A stretch of DNA of 64,000 bases from Nocardia vinacea NBRC 16497. GTDB taxonomy: Bacteria > Actinomycetota > Actinomycetes > Mycobacteriales > Mycobacteriaceae. A program made the position numbers and the translations under genes. The stretch's first letter is position 1. Every line of letters starts with the position of its first letter. Positions 1-8,926 of this stretch are shown here, in pieces. Below the pieces are notes generated by a model. That model was not told where the DNA came from. It was given only the letters and a program-made list of their open reading frames with translations, and did not search any database. The stretch lies in the NCBI RefSeq assembly GCF_000308835.1, contig NZ_BAGN01000078.1:1-64000 (forward strand), given 5' to 3'.

Positions 1-819
1 TTGATGATGGCGTTGGCCGGATTCATCGGGTTCGAGGCGACCGCCATCTTCCGAGACGAGGCGCGCGATCCGCACCGGACGATTCCGCGGGCCACCTATG
101 CGGCGGTGATCGCGATCGGGGTGTTTTACACCTTCGGGACCTGGGCGCTGGTCATGGCGTGGGGGCCGGCACAGGTGGTCGCGGTCGCTGCCGAGGATCC
201 GGCGGGCATGATCGTGCGGACCGCATCGGACTATCTCGGCTCGGTGGGCGCCGTCGCGATCAATGTGCTGTTGCTGACGAGCCTGTTCGCGTGTGTTCTT
301 TCGTTCCACAATGTCGTTGCGCGGTACCAGCATTCGATGGCGTCGACGGGTGTGCTGCCGGGTTCGCTGGCGGGCGTGCACAGCAAGCATCTGTCGCCGC
401 ACAACTCGTCGCTGGTGCAGACTGTCACCGCGACAACGCTGGTGGCCGTGTTCGCACTGTGCCGGCTGGATCCCGAACTCGAGGTCTTCACCTGGTTCTC
501 GGGAGTCGCGACGCTGGGCGTCGCGGTGCTCATGGCGACGACCTGCCTCGCCGTCATCATCTACTTCGCGCGCACCCGCGCGGATACCCGGGTGTGGCAG
601 ACACGTATCGCCCCGACGCTCGGCCTGATCGGGCTGCTGGTGGCCGCGGGCATCATCATCGCGAACTTTCCGACCTTGATCGGTGGTTCGACCACGCTCG
701 CCGTGATCCTGCTGCTCGTCACGGCGGTGTTTCCGCTGGCCGGGATCGCGCAAGCGTATGCCATGCGCCGTACGAACCGCACTGCCTACGACGGCATCGC
801 AGACGCGATCGCCGCCTGA
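1..819 (+). CDS. APC-family amino acid/amine permease (C-terminal part, 5' end outside window)
   Basis: This is the C-terminal 272 residues of an amino acid-polyamine-organocation (APC) family transporter, an inner-membrane permease. The 5' end lies left of the window. The visible part opens with the conserved FIGFEATAIFRDEARDP motif, where E and RDEARDP mark the TM6/loop region of APC amino acid permeases. Several hydrophobic helices follow, at roughly residues 33-55, 78-100, 135-150, 160-185, 200-222 and 228-252. It lies 20 bases upstream of a copper amine oxidase, so a role in importing an amine or amino acid that the oxidase attacks is a reasonable inference. The exact substrate cannot be read from the sequence. 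Confidence 0.85.
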   Translation: MMMALAGFIGFEATAIFRDEARDPHRTIPRATYAAVIAIGVFYTFGTWALVMAWGPAQVVAVAAEDPAGMIVRTASDYLGSVGAVAINVLLLTSLFACVLSFHNVVARYQHSMASTGVLPGSLAGVHSKHLSPHNSSLVQTVTATTLVAVFALCRLDPELEVFTWFSGVATLGVAVLMATTCLAVIIYFARTRADTRVWQTRIAPTLGLIGLLVAAGIIIANFPTLIGGSTTLAVILLLVTAVFPLAGIAQAYAMRRTNRTAYDGIADAIAA

Positions 820-839
820 CCCTCGGAGGAGACCTGCCC

Positions 840-2801
840 ATGTCCATCATCGAATTCGATACGCGCGCAACCGATGTGCGAGTGCTCGAAAGCCTCTCCG
901 CCGACGAGATCACCATGGTGCGTGACATCGTCGCCGATACGGGGTCGCTCACGGCGACCGGCCGATTCGTCTACGTCGGACTGGACGAACCAGATAAGGC
1001 GCAGGTGCTGGCCTACCAGGCCGGAACCGGGCCCGCGCCGGAACGGTTGGTGCGAGTGCTGCTGTTGGACCTCGCATCCGGCGCGGCTCGCGATGTCTCG
1101 GTGTCGTTGACCGCGGGCGTGATCCGCTCGGATAGGCCGATCGACGGTACGCGGGGCCAAGTACCGATCCTCGAGGAGGAGTTCGCGGCGGTCGGGACGG
1201 TGCTCGCCGATAACGAGCGCTGGTGCGCCGCTTTGCGGCAGCGGGGCGTCGATCCGGAGTCCGTCGTCTGTGTGCCGCTGTCCGCCGGACACTACGATAT
1301 TCCGAATGAGCAGGGGCGGCGCATAATTCGCGTATTCGCCTTCCGGCAGGATCATCCGCAGGATCACCCGTGGGCGCATCCGGTCGACGGCCTGTGCGCC
1401 TATGTCGACATCATCGCGCGCGAGTTGGTCGATCTGATCGATTTCCGGACCTTCGATGTGCCCGCGGAACCGGGCAACTTCCAGGACCCGGCGCAAGCCG
1501 GTCCGCCGCTGGAAGGGTTGCGTCCCATCGAAATCAGCCAGCCGCAGGGACCCAGCTTCACTGTCGATGGTGATCGGATCGAATGGGCCAACTGGCGACT
1601 GAGTATCGGATTCGATGCGCGCGAGGGATTGATCCTGCGGCAGTTGGCATTCCGGGATGCCGAGCAATATCGGCCCGTGCTCTACCGGGCTTCCATCGCG
1701 GAAATGGTGGTGCCCTATGCCGATCCGTCCCCGAATCGCTACTGGCAGAACTACTTCGACACCGGTGAATATCTATTCGGCCGATTCGCCAACTCGTTGC
1801 GCCTCGGCTGCGACTGTCTCGGCGAAATCCATTACTTCGACGCCACTCTCAGCGACGAGCTCGGCATGCCACGCACCATCGAGAACGCAATATGCATGCA
1901 CGAGGAGGATTATGGCACGCTCTGGAAGCACACCGATCTGTTCACCGGAGTCAGTGAGGTTCGGCGGCAGCGTCGCCTGGTCATCAGCTTCTTCACCACG
2001 GTCGGAAACTACGACTACGGGTTCTACTGGTACCTCTACCTGGACGGCACCATCGAATGCGAGGCCAAGCTGACCGGCGTCGCGTTCACTGCGGCCTACC
2101 CGCCCGAAGGTTCGCCCTACCAAAGCGAAGTCGCGCCCGGTCTCGGGCTGCCGTATCACCAGCACCTGTTCAGCGCGCGTTTGGACATGATGGTCGATGG
2201 TCTGGCCAATGCGGTGGACGAGGTGCAGGTGCAACGGGTGCCGGTCGGCGAGACGAACCCGTTCGGCAATGCGTTCACCGCGAAATCCACCCGTATCACC
2301 AGCGAATCCGAGGGGGCGCGCGACGCCGATGCCTCCGTCGGTCGGGTATGGCACATCGTCAATACCGAAAAGACCAACCGCATGGGTGCACCGACCGCCT
2401 ACGTCCTGTACCCGGAGCAAACACCCACGCTGCTCGCCGACGCGTCCTCCTCGATCGCGGCCCGCGCGGCCTATACAACCAAACAGCTCTGGGTGACCCG
2501 CTACGCCCCCGAGGAGCGTTACCCCGCTGGTGATCTCGTCAATCAGAATCCGGGCGGTGACGGCTTACCCGCTTACATGGCCGCGAACCGATCCCTCGAC
2601 GGCACCGACATCGTGGTCTGGCACACCTTCGGACTCACGCACTTTCCCCGCACCGAGGATTGGCCTGTCATGCCCACCGACTATTGTGGATTCACCCTGA
2701 AGCCCTACGGGTTCTTCGCCGCCAACCCGGTCATGAATGTCCCGGCGACAACCAGTGACCACTGTGGTCCCGCGCACGAATCCCATTGCCATGGCGACTG
2801 A
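840..2801 (+). CDS. Copper-containing primary amine oxidase
   Basis: A 653-residue copper/topaquinone amine oxidase, which converts primary amines plus O2 and water to aldehydes, ammonia and H2O2. The active-site motif NYDYGFYW is at about residues 389-396; the Tyr after Asn is the residue self-processed to topaquinone. Copper ligands are visible as the H-Q-H pair in LPYHQHLF and a third His in the C-terminal segment containing VVWHTFGLTHFPR. The length matches the family. The ATG at 840 follows a GGAGGAGA-type ribosome site by a normal spacing. No signal peptide is present, so it is probably cytoplasmic. The upstream permease gene (20-base gap) and the overlapping downstream membrane protein gene suggest one amine-utilisation operon. 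Confidence 0.93.
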   Translation: MSIIEFDTRATDVRVLESLSADEITMVRDIVADTGSLTATGRFVYVGLDEPDKAQVLAYQAGTGPAPERLVRVLLLDLASGAARDVSVSLTAGVIRSDRPIDGTRGQVPILEEEFAAVGTVLADNERWCAALRQRGVDPESVVCVPLSAGHYDIPNEQGRRIIRVFAFRQDHPQDHPWAHPVDGLCAYVDIIARELVDLIDFRTFDVPAEPGNFQDPAQAGPPLEGLRPIEISQPQGPSFTVDGDRIEWANWRLSIGFDAREGLILRQLAFRDAEQYRPVLYRASIAEMVVPYADPSPNRYWQNYFDTGEYLFGRFANSLRLGCDCLGEIHYFDATLSDELGMPRTIENAICMHEEDYGTLWKHTDLFTGVSEVRRQRRLVISFFTTVGNYDYGFYWYLYLDGTIECEAKLTGVAFTAAYPPEGSPYQSEVAPGLGLPYHQHLFSARLDMMVDGLANAVDEVQVQRVPVGETNPFGNAFTAKSTRITSESEGARDADASVGRVWHIVNTEKTNRMGAPTAYVLYPEQTPTLLADASSSIAARAAYTTKQLWVTRYAPEERYPAGDLVNQNPGGDGLPAYMAANRSLDGTDIVVWHTFGLTHFPRTEDWPVMPTDYCGFTLKPYGFFAANPVMNVPATTSDHCGPAHESHCHGD

Positions 2802-3228
2802 TTCACCCCGCAGGTGGTCCGGGACCAGCATCCTGGGCCGCCTGCTGGCCGTCTGCGGCATCGCCACCTCGGGTTTGCACGTCGCCGGTGTCGCCGGGAA
2901 CGGGTTGCTGCACGGCATGGTCGCGCTCATCATGGCGCTGGCCTGTCTGCGCTGTGTTCCGGCCCTCTGGATTCGCCCGTGCACCAAGGTTTTCGGTCTG
3001 ACGGCACTGCTGAACCTGGTGCTGGTCGCGGTGCATTTCTCCATGTCGACGTCGGTCGGGCACAGACATCACGGCGGTATCGCACCCTCGAACGGCCCAC
3101 TCGACCCGTTGCAAGCCGTTACGCTCGGCGCTGCCGTATTCGAAGCCCTCCTCGCCACCTCCATCGTCTTCGCCATGACGCATGGGTCGGTCATTCGCGA
3201 GGGTCACCGAATCGGAGCCACCGACTAA
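2791..3228 (+). CDS. Small hydrophobic membrane protein, unknown function
   Basis: A predicted 145-residue membrane protein. The chosen ATG at 2791 overlaps the last 11 bases of the amine oxidase gene, which suggests translational coupling; an upstream in-frame ATG at 2737 would add 18 residues and run deeper into the oxidase gene. Hydrophobic stretches lie near residues 15-35, 37-55, 60-80 and 100-125, giving about four helices. A His-rich loop (GHRHHGG) lies between the third and fourth and could bind a metal, but this is speculation. I do not recognise the family. Context suggests an accessory function to amine oxidation. Confidence 0.65.
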   Translation: MATDSPRRWSGTSILGRLLAVCGIATSGLHVAGVAGNGLLHGMVALIMALACLRCVPALWIRPCTKVFGLTALLNLVLVAVHFSMSTSVGHRHHGGIAPSNGPLDPLQAVTLGAAVFEALLATSIVFAMTHGSVIREGHRIGATD

Positions 3229-3638
3229 TCATCGCCGAGGCCGTGTATCGAATCGAGTGACATCGCCGACCACATTCGGATATTCGAGGTCCTTCAGCCG
3301 CGCCGGATCGCGATCGATGACGACGATCTGCTTGCCGAGTCCGACCAGGTACTGCACGCACGAGCGGCCGACGCGGCCCCAGCCACACACAATGACATGA
3401 CCGGACATCCGATCGATCCGGCGGTCCATCCGTCGCCTTGACCCGCACCGGTGAGCGAGTGGACCTCGCGAAAGCCGACGGTGGATATGGTCGTCACCGT
3501 CTGGTAGAGCACATCGAGCAACCCGAATCCGAGAATCAGGTAGCCGACGGTGCCGGCCAGCACTACCAGTAGGAATGCCAGCATCGCTCCGCTGATATGG
3601 CGAAACGGGCTCACGCGAGGATTGTCCACCCGCGGCAC
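3229..3638 (-). pseudogene. Decayed potassium channel gene (ion channel plus RCK/TrkA-N domain), deleted and frameshifted
   Basis: The 5' part (GTG at 3638) encodes a transmembrane segment and a pore region with the K+ selectivity-type sequence TTISTVGFREV. This frame then leaves channel homology after VHSLTGAGQ. From about 3445 downward another frame encodes RRRMDRRI, MSGHVIVCGWGRVGRS and IVVIDRDP, the start of an RCK (TrkA-N) nucleotide-binding domain. Known proteins of this family have a second pore helix and about 40 residues between these two parts, so both an internal deletion and a frame change are present. The RCK domain also stops after about 50 residues, near VVGDVT, instead of the usual 200 or so. 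No working channel can be made. The assignment rests on motifs recognised by eye. Confidence 0.75.
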
Positions 3639-3671
3639 CGGTCACATCCGGCAATTGCCGCGCAACGTGCG

Positions 3672-4442
3672 TTATGCGGTTGCCAGTTGCTCCTGGGGCG
3701 GTATCGGGGACACGGCACCGTCGATCGCGCCGACCGCCGCGCCGACGGCCGCGCCGGCTGCCGCGGCTGGTGCGGCGATCACCCCGTAGCCGATGGCCGC
3801 GCCGATGATGGGGACGACAATCAGTCCTGCGGGGAGGAAGGGGATTCCGGCGATCAGACCCGCTCCCGCGCCGACGATCGCACTGGTGGCGGCGAGTGGG
3901 GACGCTACAGTGCTGCCCACGCTCGCACCGATGATCGCGTCACCGATTATCACATCGGCCATGTGGTCGGAGCGAGCGCGGTCGACGCCCATCGACTGAA
4001 TGCCTTGGGACAGTGCGGCTCCGGTCCCCGCAGACGCGTCATTGATCTGGGCGGCCTGTTCGGGCGCCAGCCAGTCCGGGCGATCGACCTGGAGATTGCC
4101 GATGCGAATGCGATTGACCGGGGCGACGGACGGCTGTGCGCTCTGGTCGGGTTGTGGCGCGTCCACACTGTCGGTGGGGGCGGGCGCGGCGGAGTCGGGA
4201 TCGGCCACCAGTGCGGCGGCGCTCCGCAGCGCCAAGGGGGCGAATGCGATGTTGCCGTCGACCGGAGCCGATGGCTCGACGACGAATCCATAGGGAGTGG
4301 GATTGCCCAATGGTTGCGATTCAGCGGTCGCGGGTGCGGCGCTGATCAGGATGACCGACAGCGGAACCGCACTGGCCAAGGCGAGTGCGGCGGTTCGCCG
4401 ACAAATCGGGCGAGTCCGCGGTGTCGATTGATGTATGCCCAT
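3672..4442 (-). CDS. Secreted alanine/glycine-rich protein, unknown function
   Basis: A 256-residue protein with a clear N-terminal Sec signal: basic start (RTRPICRR), hydrophobic core, and a likely cleavage site after SAAPATA near residue 40. The middle is Pro/Ala/Asp-rich and probably disordered (residues 75-105). The last 100 residues are a Gly/Ala-rich hydrophobic tract with glycine-zipper-like spacing (GASVGSTVA, GAAVGAAVGA), suggesting membrane insertion or oligomerisation. The ATG at 4442 is preferred over 4454 because GAGGAG sits just ahead of it. No enzymatic motif is visible and I cannot name the family. An 8-bp inverted repeat lies just upstream. Confidence 0.7.
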   Translation of the reverse strand: MGIHQSTPRTRPICRRTAALALASAVPLSVILISAAPATAESQPLGNPTPYGFVVEPSAPVDGNIAFAPLALRSAAALVADPDSAAPAPTDSVDAPQPDQSAQPSVAPVNRIRIGNLQVDRPDWLAPEQAAQINDASAGTGAALSQGIQSMGVDRARSDHMADVIIGDAIIGASVGSTVASPLAATSAIVGAGAGLIAGIPFLPAGLIVVPIIGAAIGYGVIAAPAAAAGAAVGAAVGAIDGAVSPIPPQEQLATA

Positions 4443-4453
4443 AAGTCTCCTCA

Positions 4454-4530
4454 TTCCGAATATCGATGCTTACTTACCTACATTCGGAACAGCGGATCTT
4501 TCGGATGAATACGCGTTAGGGAAATTCGGA
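4454..4530. promoter_or_regulatory. Inverted repeat TTCCGAAT...ATTCGGAA upstream of secreted-protein gene
   Basis: TTCCGAAT (4454-4461) and ATTCGGAA (4482-4489) are perfect inverted copies with a 20-base loop, and a further ATTCGGA lies at 4524-4530. They sit immediately upstream of the start of the secreted protein gene, so they could be operator half-sites or a 5' leader hairpin. The regulator is unknown. From about 4531 to 4703 I see no credible gene; short antisense reading frames there are shadows or debris. Confidence 0.3.
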
Positions 4531-4703
4531 GTCCGCTGCTAGTGCGCCGCATCCGAACCCGCCGCTCCCAACACCACCGCCACACCTTCGGGCACATCAC
4601 GCGCTCACAGGTCGACCGGCTCGCCGCTGTCGACCCGCCAGGCACCGATCCCGATCGGCCGTTGCATCCCAGGCCAACCGCACTGCCATCCCGCGCCGGG
4701 GAC

Positions 4704-6383
4704 TCAGGCGACGGCGACCAACCGCGCGGCGTTGGCCGATTCGTCGTCGGAGGCCTGGTTCGCGGCCAACTCCGCCTCCACCCGCTCGCGGTATCGGGTG
4801 ATCTCACGATCCGTGGTGGCGGCATCCCAGCCGAGTCGCGTGCCCATGAGGAAGGCGATCGCGGGTGCGGCGGTCAGGCCGCGGTCTGCGGTCTCGATCG
4901 AGATGCGGGTGCGGCGGGTGAGGACATCGTCGAGATGCAGTGCGCCCTCATGGGTCACCGCGTAGACGACCTCGGCACCGATGTACTCACCGGCACCGGG
5001 CAGCGGCTCGGCCAACTCCGGTTCGGCCGCGATCAGATCGAACAGCTCGGATACGCCCGAACCATAGCGGCCGAGCAGGTGCTCGACAGTCGCGACGGGC
5101 AGACCGGCCCGCTGCGCGACGCTGTTCACATCGGCCGCCAACTCCTGGTAGCCGACGGCACCGAGCAGCGGCAGGTGTTCGGTCACCGAGGGTGCGACCG
5201 CGCGACCGAGCCCCTCGACGGCCGCGTCCACCACATCGGCCGCCATCACGCGGTAGGTGGTGTACTTACCGCCCGCGATCACGAACAGACCCGGAACCGG
5301 TTCCGCGACAGCGTGTTCCCGCGAGAGCGTCGCGGTATCGGCGGACGCGCCGGACAGCAGCGGGCGCAGACCCGCATAGGTGCCGACAATATCGTTGCGG
5401 GTCAGCGGCTCTCGCAGCACCGCGTTCATATGATCGAGGATGTACTGCACATCGGCATCGCTGGCCACCGGATGGTTCTTGTCCAGCGCCCAATCGGTAT
5501 CGGTGGTGCCGATGATCCAGTGCCGGGCCCACGGGATCACGAACAGCACACTCTTCTCGGTCCGCATGATCAGACCGGTATCCAGGTCGAGCCGCTCGCG
5601 CGGAACCAGGATGTGCACGCCCTTCGACATGCGCACGTGGAACGGGAATTCCACGCCGGTCATCTTGTTCATCTCGTCGGTCCAGACGCCGGTCGCGCTG
5701 ATCACCCGGCGGGCGCGCACGGTGTATTCGCGACCGGTCTCCACATCGGTGACATGCGCGCCGATCACCCGCTCGCCGTCGCGCAACAGTCCGGTAACCT
5801 TGGTACGGGTAAGTACCGTCGCGCCGTGTTGGGCGGCGGTGCGGGCGATGGTCATGGTGTGGCGCGCGTCGTCGACCTGTGCGTCGAAGTAGCGGATCGC
5901 GCCGATCATCGCGTCATCGCGCAGTGCGGGCGCCAATTCCATTGCGCGCGTGTGCGACAGGTGCCGGTGCATGGGCAGCGCCCTGGCTCCGCCGATGGTG
6001 TCGTACAGCGCGACGCCCGCGCCGATGTAGGCGCGCTCCCAGACCCGGTGCTGCAGCGGCAGCAGGAACGACACCGGCCGAACCAGATGCGGGGCGAGCC
6101 GGTGCAGCAGCAGGCCGCGCTCCTTCAAAGCCTCACGCACCAGCCAGAAGTCGAGCTGCTCCAGATAGCGCAGGCCGCCGTGGATGAGCTTGCTGGAACG
6201 GCTCGAGGTGCCGGCCGCGAAATCCCTCGCCTCGACCAGGGTTACGGTCAGGCCGCGGGCGGCGGCATCGAGGGCGGCGCCGGCGCCGACCACGCCGCCG
6301 CCGATAACCAGTACGTCGATTTCATTGTCGCCCAGTGTGTTCAATGCATGGGCGCGGTAGTTCGAGTCCAAACGTGCGGACAC
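4704..6383 (-). CDS. glpD: Glycerol-3-phosphate dehydrogenase (FAD-dependent, aerobic type)
   Basis: A 559-residue FAD enzyme that oxidises sn-glycerol 3-phosphate to dihydroxyacetone phosphate and passes electrons to the respiratory quinone pool at the membrane. The N-terminal Rossmann motif VLVIGGGVVGAGAALDAAARG binds FAD (about residues 18-38), followed by the family motif SSRSSKLIHGGLRYLEQ and by TDTDWALDKNHP. A C-terminal DAO-C domain with a TRRTRISIE segment closes the protein. Start: GTG at 6383 with AAGGAGA just upstream; longer readings to 6686 run into glpK. It lies 47 bases downstream of glpK in the same direction, so both probably form one glycerol operon under the IclR-family regulator encoded at 8114. 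Confidence 0.95.
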   Translation of the reverse strand: MSARLDSNYRAHALNTLGDNEIDVLVIGGGVVGAGAALDAAARGLTVTLVEARDFAAGTSSRSSKLIHGGLRYLEQLDFWLVREALKERGLLLHRLAPHLVRPVSFLLPLQHRVWERAYIGAGVALYDTIGGARALPMHRHLSHTRAMELAPALRDDAMIGAIRYFDAQVDDARHTMTIARTAAQHGATVLTRTKVTGLLRDGERVIGAHVTDVETGREYTVRARRVISATGVWTDEMNKMTGVEFPFHVRMSKGVHILVPRERLDLDTGLIMRTEKSVLFVIPWARHWIIGTTDTDWALDKNHPVASDADVQYILDHMNAVLREPLTRNDIVGTYAGLRPLLSGASADTATLSREHAVAEPVPGLFVIAGGKYTTYRVMAADVVDAAVEGLGRAVAPSVTEHLPLLGAVGYQELAADVNSVAQRAGLPVATVEHLLGRYGSGVSELFDLIAAEPELAEPLPGAGEYIGAEVVYAVTHEGALHLDDVLTRRTRISIETADRGLTAAPAIAFLMGTRLGWDAATTDREITRYRERVEAELAANQASDDESANAARLVAVA

Positions 6384-6430
6384 GGTACGTCTCCTTGTTT
6401 CGGTGCTGCTGCGTCTTCGAGATGGGTTGG

Positions 6431-7957
6431 TCAGTCGTCGACGTCGATCCAGTCGAGCGTGTGCGAGACCGCCTTTTTCCAACGGGCGTAACCGCGTTCG
6501 CGCTGCTCCGCGGTCCAGGTGGGTGTCCAGCGCTTGTCCTCGTGCCAGTTCTCCACGAGTTCGTCGGTGTCGCTCCAGAATCCGACTGCCAGCCCGGCCG
6601 CATAGGCCGCGCCGAGTGCGGTGGTCTCCGCGACCACCGGCCGCGAGACCGGCACATCGAGGAAGTCGGCCTGCAACTGCATGCACAGTTCGTTGGCCGT
6701 GACGCCACCGTCCACGCGCAAGGTGTCCAGGCGCACACCGGAATCGGCCTCCATGGCCTCGACGACATCACGGGTCTGATAGCAGATCGACTCCAGCGTG
6801 GCCCGTGCGAGATGGGCATTGGTGCTGTAGCGCGACAGCCCGACGATCACCCCGCGCGCGTCCGATCGCCAATACGGTGCGAACAGGCCGGAGAATGCGG
6901 GCACGAAGTACACCCCGCCGTTGTCCTCGGCCTGCCTGGCCAGCGATTCGCTTTGTGCCGCACCGGAAATGATGCCGAGCTGATCGCGCAACCACTGTAC
7001 GGCCGAGCCGGTGACCGCGATCGAACCCTCCAGTGCGTACACCGGCTTCTCGTCGCCGAACTGGTAGGCGACGGTGGTGAGCAGTCCGTGCTGGGATCGC
7101 ACGAGTTCGGTTCCGGTATTGAGCAGCAGGAAGTTTCCGGTGCCGTAGGTGTTCTTGGCCTCGCCGGGGCGGAAGCACACCTGACCGACGGTGGCCGCCT
7201 GCTGATCGCCGAGCACACCGGCCAGCGGCACCTCGCCGCCGAACGGTCCGTCGCGGCGGGTCCTGCCGAACAGTTCCGGATTCGACGAGGGCGCGATGGT
7301 GGGCAGCATGGCGCGCGGAATTCCGAAGAGGGACAACAATTCGTCGTCCCAGTCGCAGGTCTCCAGGTTCATCAGCATGGTGCGACTGGCATTGGTCGGA
7401 TCGGTGACGTGCACGCCGCCGTCGACGCCGCCGGTGAGATTCCACAGCAGCCAGGTGTCGGTGGTGCCGAAGACGGCCTCGCCCCTGTCCGCATCGGCGG
7501 CGATGCCGGGCACATTGTCCAGGATCCAGCGCAGCTTGCCGCCGGAGAAGTAGGTGGCGGGCGGCAAACCCGCTTTGCGGCGGATGATTTCGCCGTGGCC
7601 GGCGCGCTCCAACTCGGCCGCGATCTTGTCGGTGCGGGTGTCCTGCCAGACGATGGCATTGCAATACGGCCGCCCGGTCCGGCGATTCCACACCACGGTG
7701 GTTTCGCGCTGATTGGTCACACCGACCGCGGCCAGATCGGTCGCGACGAGATTCGCCTTGTTCAGGGTGGACACGATGACCGAACGGGTGCGCTCCCAGA
7801 TCTCGGTCGGGTTGTGCTCCACCCACCCCGCGCGCGGCAGGATCTGCTCGTGCTCGAGCTGGTGCCGGGCGATCTCGTTGCCGCCGTGGTCGAACACCAT
7901 GAAGCGGGTGCTCGTGGTGCCCTGATCGATGGCACCGACGTACGAGCCGAAGTTCAT
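6431..7957 (-). CDS. glpK: Glycerol kinase (first copy)
   Basis: A 508-residue FGGY-family kinase that phosphorylates glycerol with ATP to sn-glycerol 3-phosphate. The phosphate-binding motif [16 protein letters not shown] is at residues 8-23. Glycerol-binding family segments NQRETTVVW and WQDTRTDK, and the C-terminal FGGY signature region around [16 protein letters not shown], are visible. Start ATG at 7957 follows GGAGGCTCAACG. GlpD lies downstream (47-base gap), so the product of this enzyme is the substrate of the next. The promoter region is shared with a divergent IclR-type regulator and holds paired palindromes. A second glycerol kinase gene lies beyond the regulator. Confidence 0.95.
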   Translation of the reverse strand: MNFGSYVGAIDQGTTSTRFMVFDHGGNEIARHQLEHEQILPRAGWVEHNPTEIWERTRSVIVSTLNKANLVATDLAAVGVTNQRETTVVWNRRTGRPYCNAIVWQDTRTDKIAAELERAGHGEIIRRKAGLPPATYFSGGKLRWILDNVPGIAADADRGEAVFGTTDTWLLWNLTGGVDGGVHVTDPTNASRTMLMNLETCDWDDELLSLFGIPRAMLPTIAPSSNPELFGRTRRDGPFGGEVPLAGVLGDQQAATVGQVCFRPGEAKNTYGTGNFLLLNTGTELVRSQHGLLTTVAYQFGDEKPVYALEGSIAVTGSAVQWLRDQLGIISGAAQSESLARQAEDNGGVYFVPAFSGLFAPYWRSDARGVIVGLSRYSTNAHLARATLESICYQTRDVVEAMEADSGVRLDTLRVDGGVTANELCMQLQADFLDVPVSRPVVAETTALGAAYAAGLAVGFWSDTDELVENWHEDKRWTPTWTAEQRERGYARWKKAVSHTLDWIDVDD

Positions 7958-8014
7958 CGTTGAGCCTCCGTCTGCCAAGACTGCCGCGGTTGCGGCCGTT
8001 GGGGCCGACGTTAC

Positions 8015-8091
8015 GACCGGATTGCCGAAACGGACATAGCGTGCGTTCGACAATGCCGAACGGTTGTGATGGCGTGTTCGACATTGTCGAA
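8015..8091. promoter_or_regulatory. Tandem palindromic operators in the divergent glpK / IclR-regulator promoter
   Basis: TTCGACATTGTCGAA at 8077-8091 is a perfect 7-bp inverted repeat around one base. TTCGACAATGCCGAA at 8046-8060 is the same element with one mismatch. A half-site TTGCCGAA at 8022-8029 falls in the same register, with TGCCGAA/TGTCGAA starting at 8023, 8054 and 8085. The 31-bp spacing is three helical turns, so a regulator would bind on one face of the DNA. The likely ligand protein is the adjacent IclR-family regulator, controlling glpKD and itself. Confidence 0.65.
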
Positions 8092-8113
8092 TCGCCGGGA
8101 TAGGTTTCGGCGT

Positions 8114-8878
8114 ATGCCCGGTCCGATCCAATCGATCGAACGAGCGGCCGCCGTCCTGCAGCTGCTCGCTCGGGGTTCCGGCCGCCTCGGGGTCGGCGAA
8201 ATCGCGGGTGCGCTCGGGTTGGCCAAGCCGACCGCGCACGGCATCCTGCGCACATTGCAGGGCGTGGGATTCGTCGAACAGGATCAGGCGAGTGGCAAGT
8301 ACCAGCTCGGCGCGGCGGTACTGCATCTCGGCACAAGTTATCTCGACAACAACGAACTGCGCTCGCGGGCGATCAACTGGGCCGATGCCCTGGCCGCGCG
8401 GACAGGGGAGTCGGTGCGAATCGGTGCCGCGGCGGACGAATGCGTGGTGGTCGTGCACCACGTCTTCCGGCCGGACAACACCGAACAGGCGCTCGAAGTC
8501 GGCGAACTGCTACCGGCGCACGCGACCGCGCTCGGCAAGGTGCTGCTCGCCTATGACGCCGAGCTGGCCGTCGCTGTTCGCGGTAGTGAATTGGCGCCGC
8601 TCACCCGGCGCACCATTGCCGATCGGGCGGCGCTCACCCGGGCGCTTACCGCGGTCCGACAGGCCGGATGGGCCGGGGAGACCGAGGAGTTCCGGTCCGG
8701 GGTGGCCGGTATAGCGGCGCCGATCCGGACACACGGTGGACTCGTGGTCGGTGCGATCGGGATCAGCGGTCCGGTCGACCGGCTCTGCGATCCGCAACTG
8801 CGGCACCGGCCGACGCTGGTCGAGCACGTCCGCGACGCCGCGCATGCGGTATCGCGTGATCTCGTTGCCGGACAATGA
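8114..8878 (+). CDS. IclR-family transcriptional regulator (GylR-like, glycerol regulon)
   Basis: A 254-residue regulator. Residues 4-60 form a winged helix-turn-helix ([12 protein letters not shown]...[21 protein letters not shown]) and residues 75-250 the IclR effector-binding domain ([55 protein letters not shown]). Start ATG at 8114 is chosen because the 16 upstream codons cover the operator at 8077. It lies between two glycerol kinase genes and diverges from glpK, the same arrangement as GylR of Streptomyces. It most likely represses the glycerol genes and is relieved by glycerol or glycerol 3-phosphate; this effector is inferred from the family. Confidence 0.88.
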   Translation: MPGPIQSIERAAAVLQLLARGSGRLGVGEIAGALGLAKPTAHGILRTLQGVGFVEQDQASGKYQLGAAVLHLGTSYLDNNELRSRAINWADALAARTGESVRIGAAADECVVVVHHVFRPDNTEQALEVGELLPAHATALGKVLLAYDAELAVAVRGSELAPLTRRTIADRAALTRALTAVRQAGWAGETEEFRSGVAGIAAPIRTHGGLVVGAIGISGPVDRLCDPQLRHRPTLVEHVRDAAHAVSRDLVAGQ

Positions 8879-8926
8879 GTTTCGTACATCATGTGGCATC
8901 AATTCTCGTCCGACAGGAAGTAGCCG

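Noticed and set aside
4531-4703. Possible small gene between glpD and the secreted protein gene
   Set aside because: Frames on both strands lack a ribosome site and any motif; the minus-strand reading is broken by a stop and may be old debris.
4542-6491. Long plus-strand reading frame opposite glpD (649 codons)
   Set aside because: It is antisense to glpD, Arg/Gly/His-rich without any domain, and typical of shadow frames in high-GC coding DNA.
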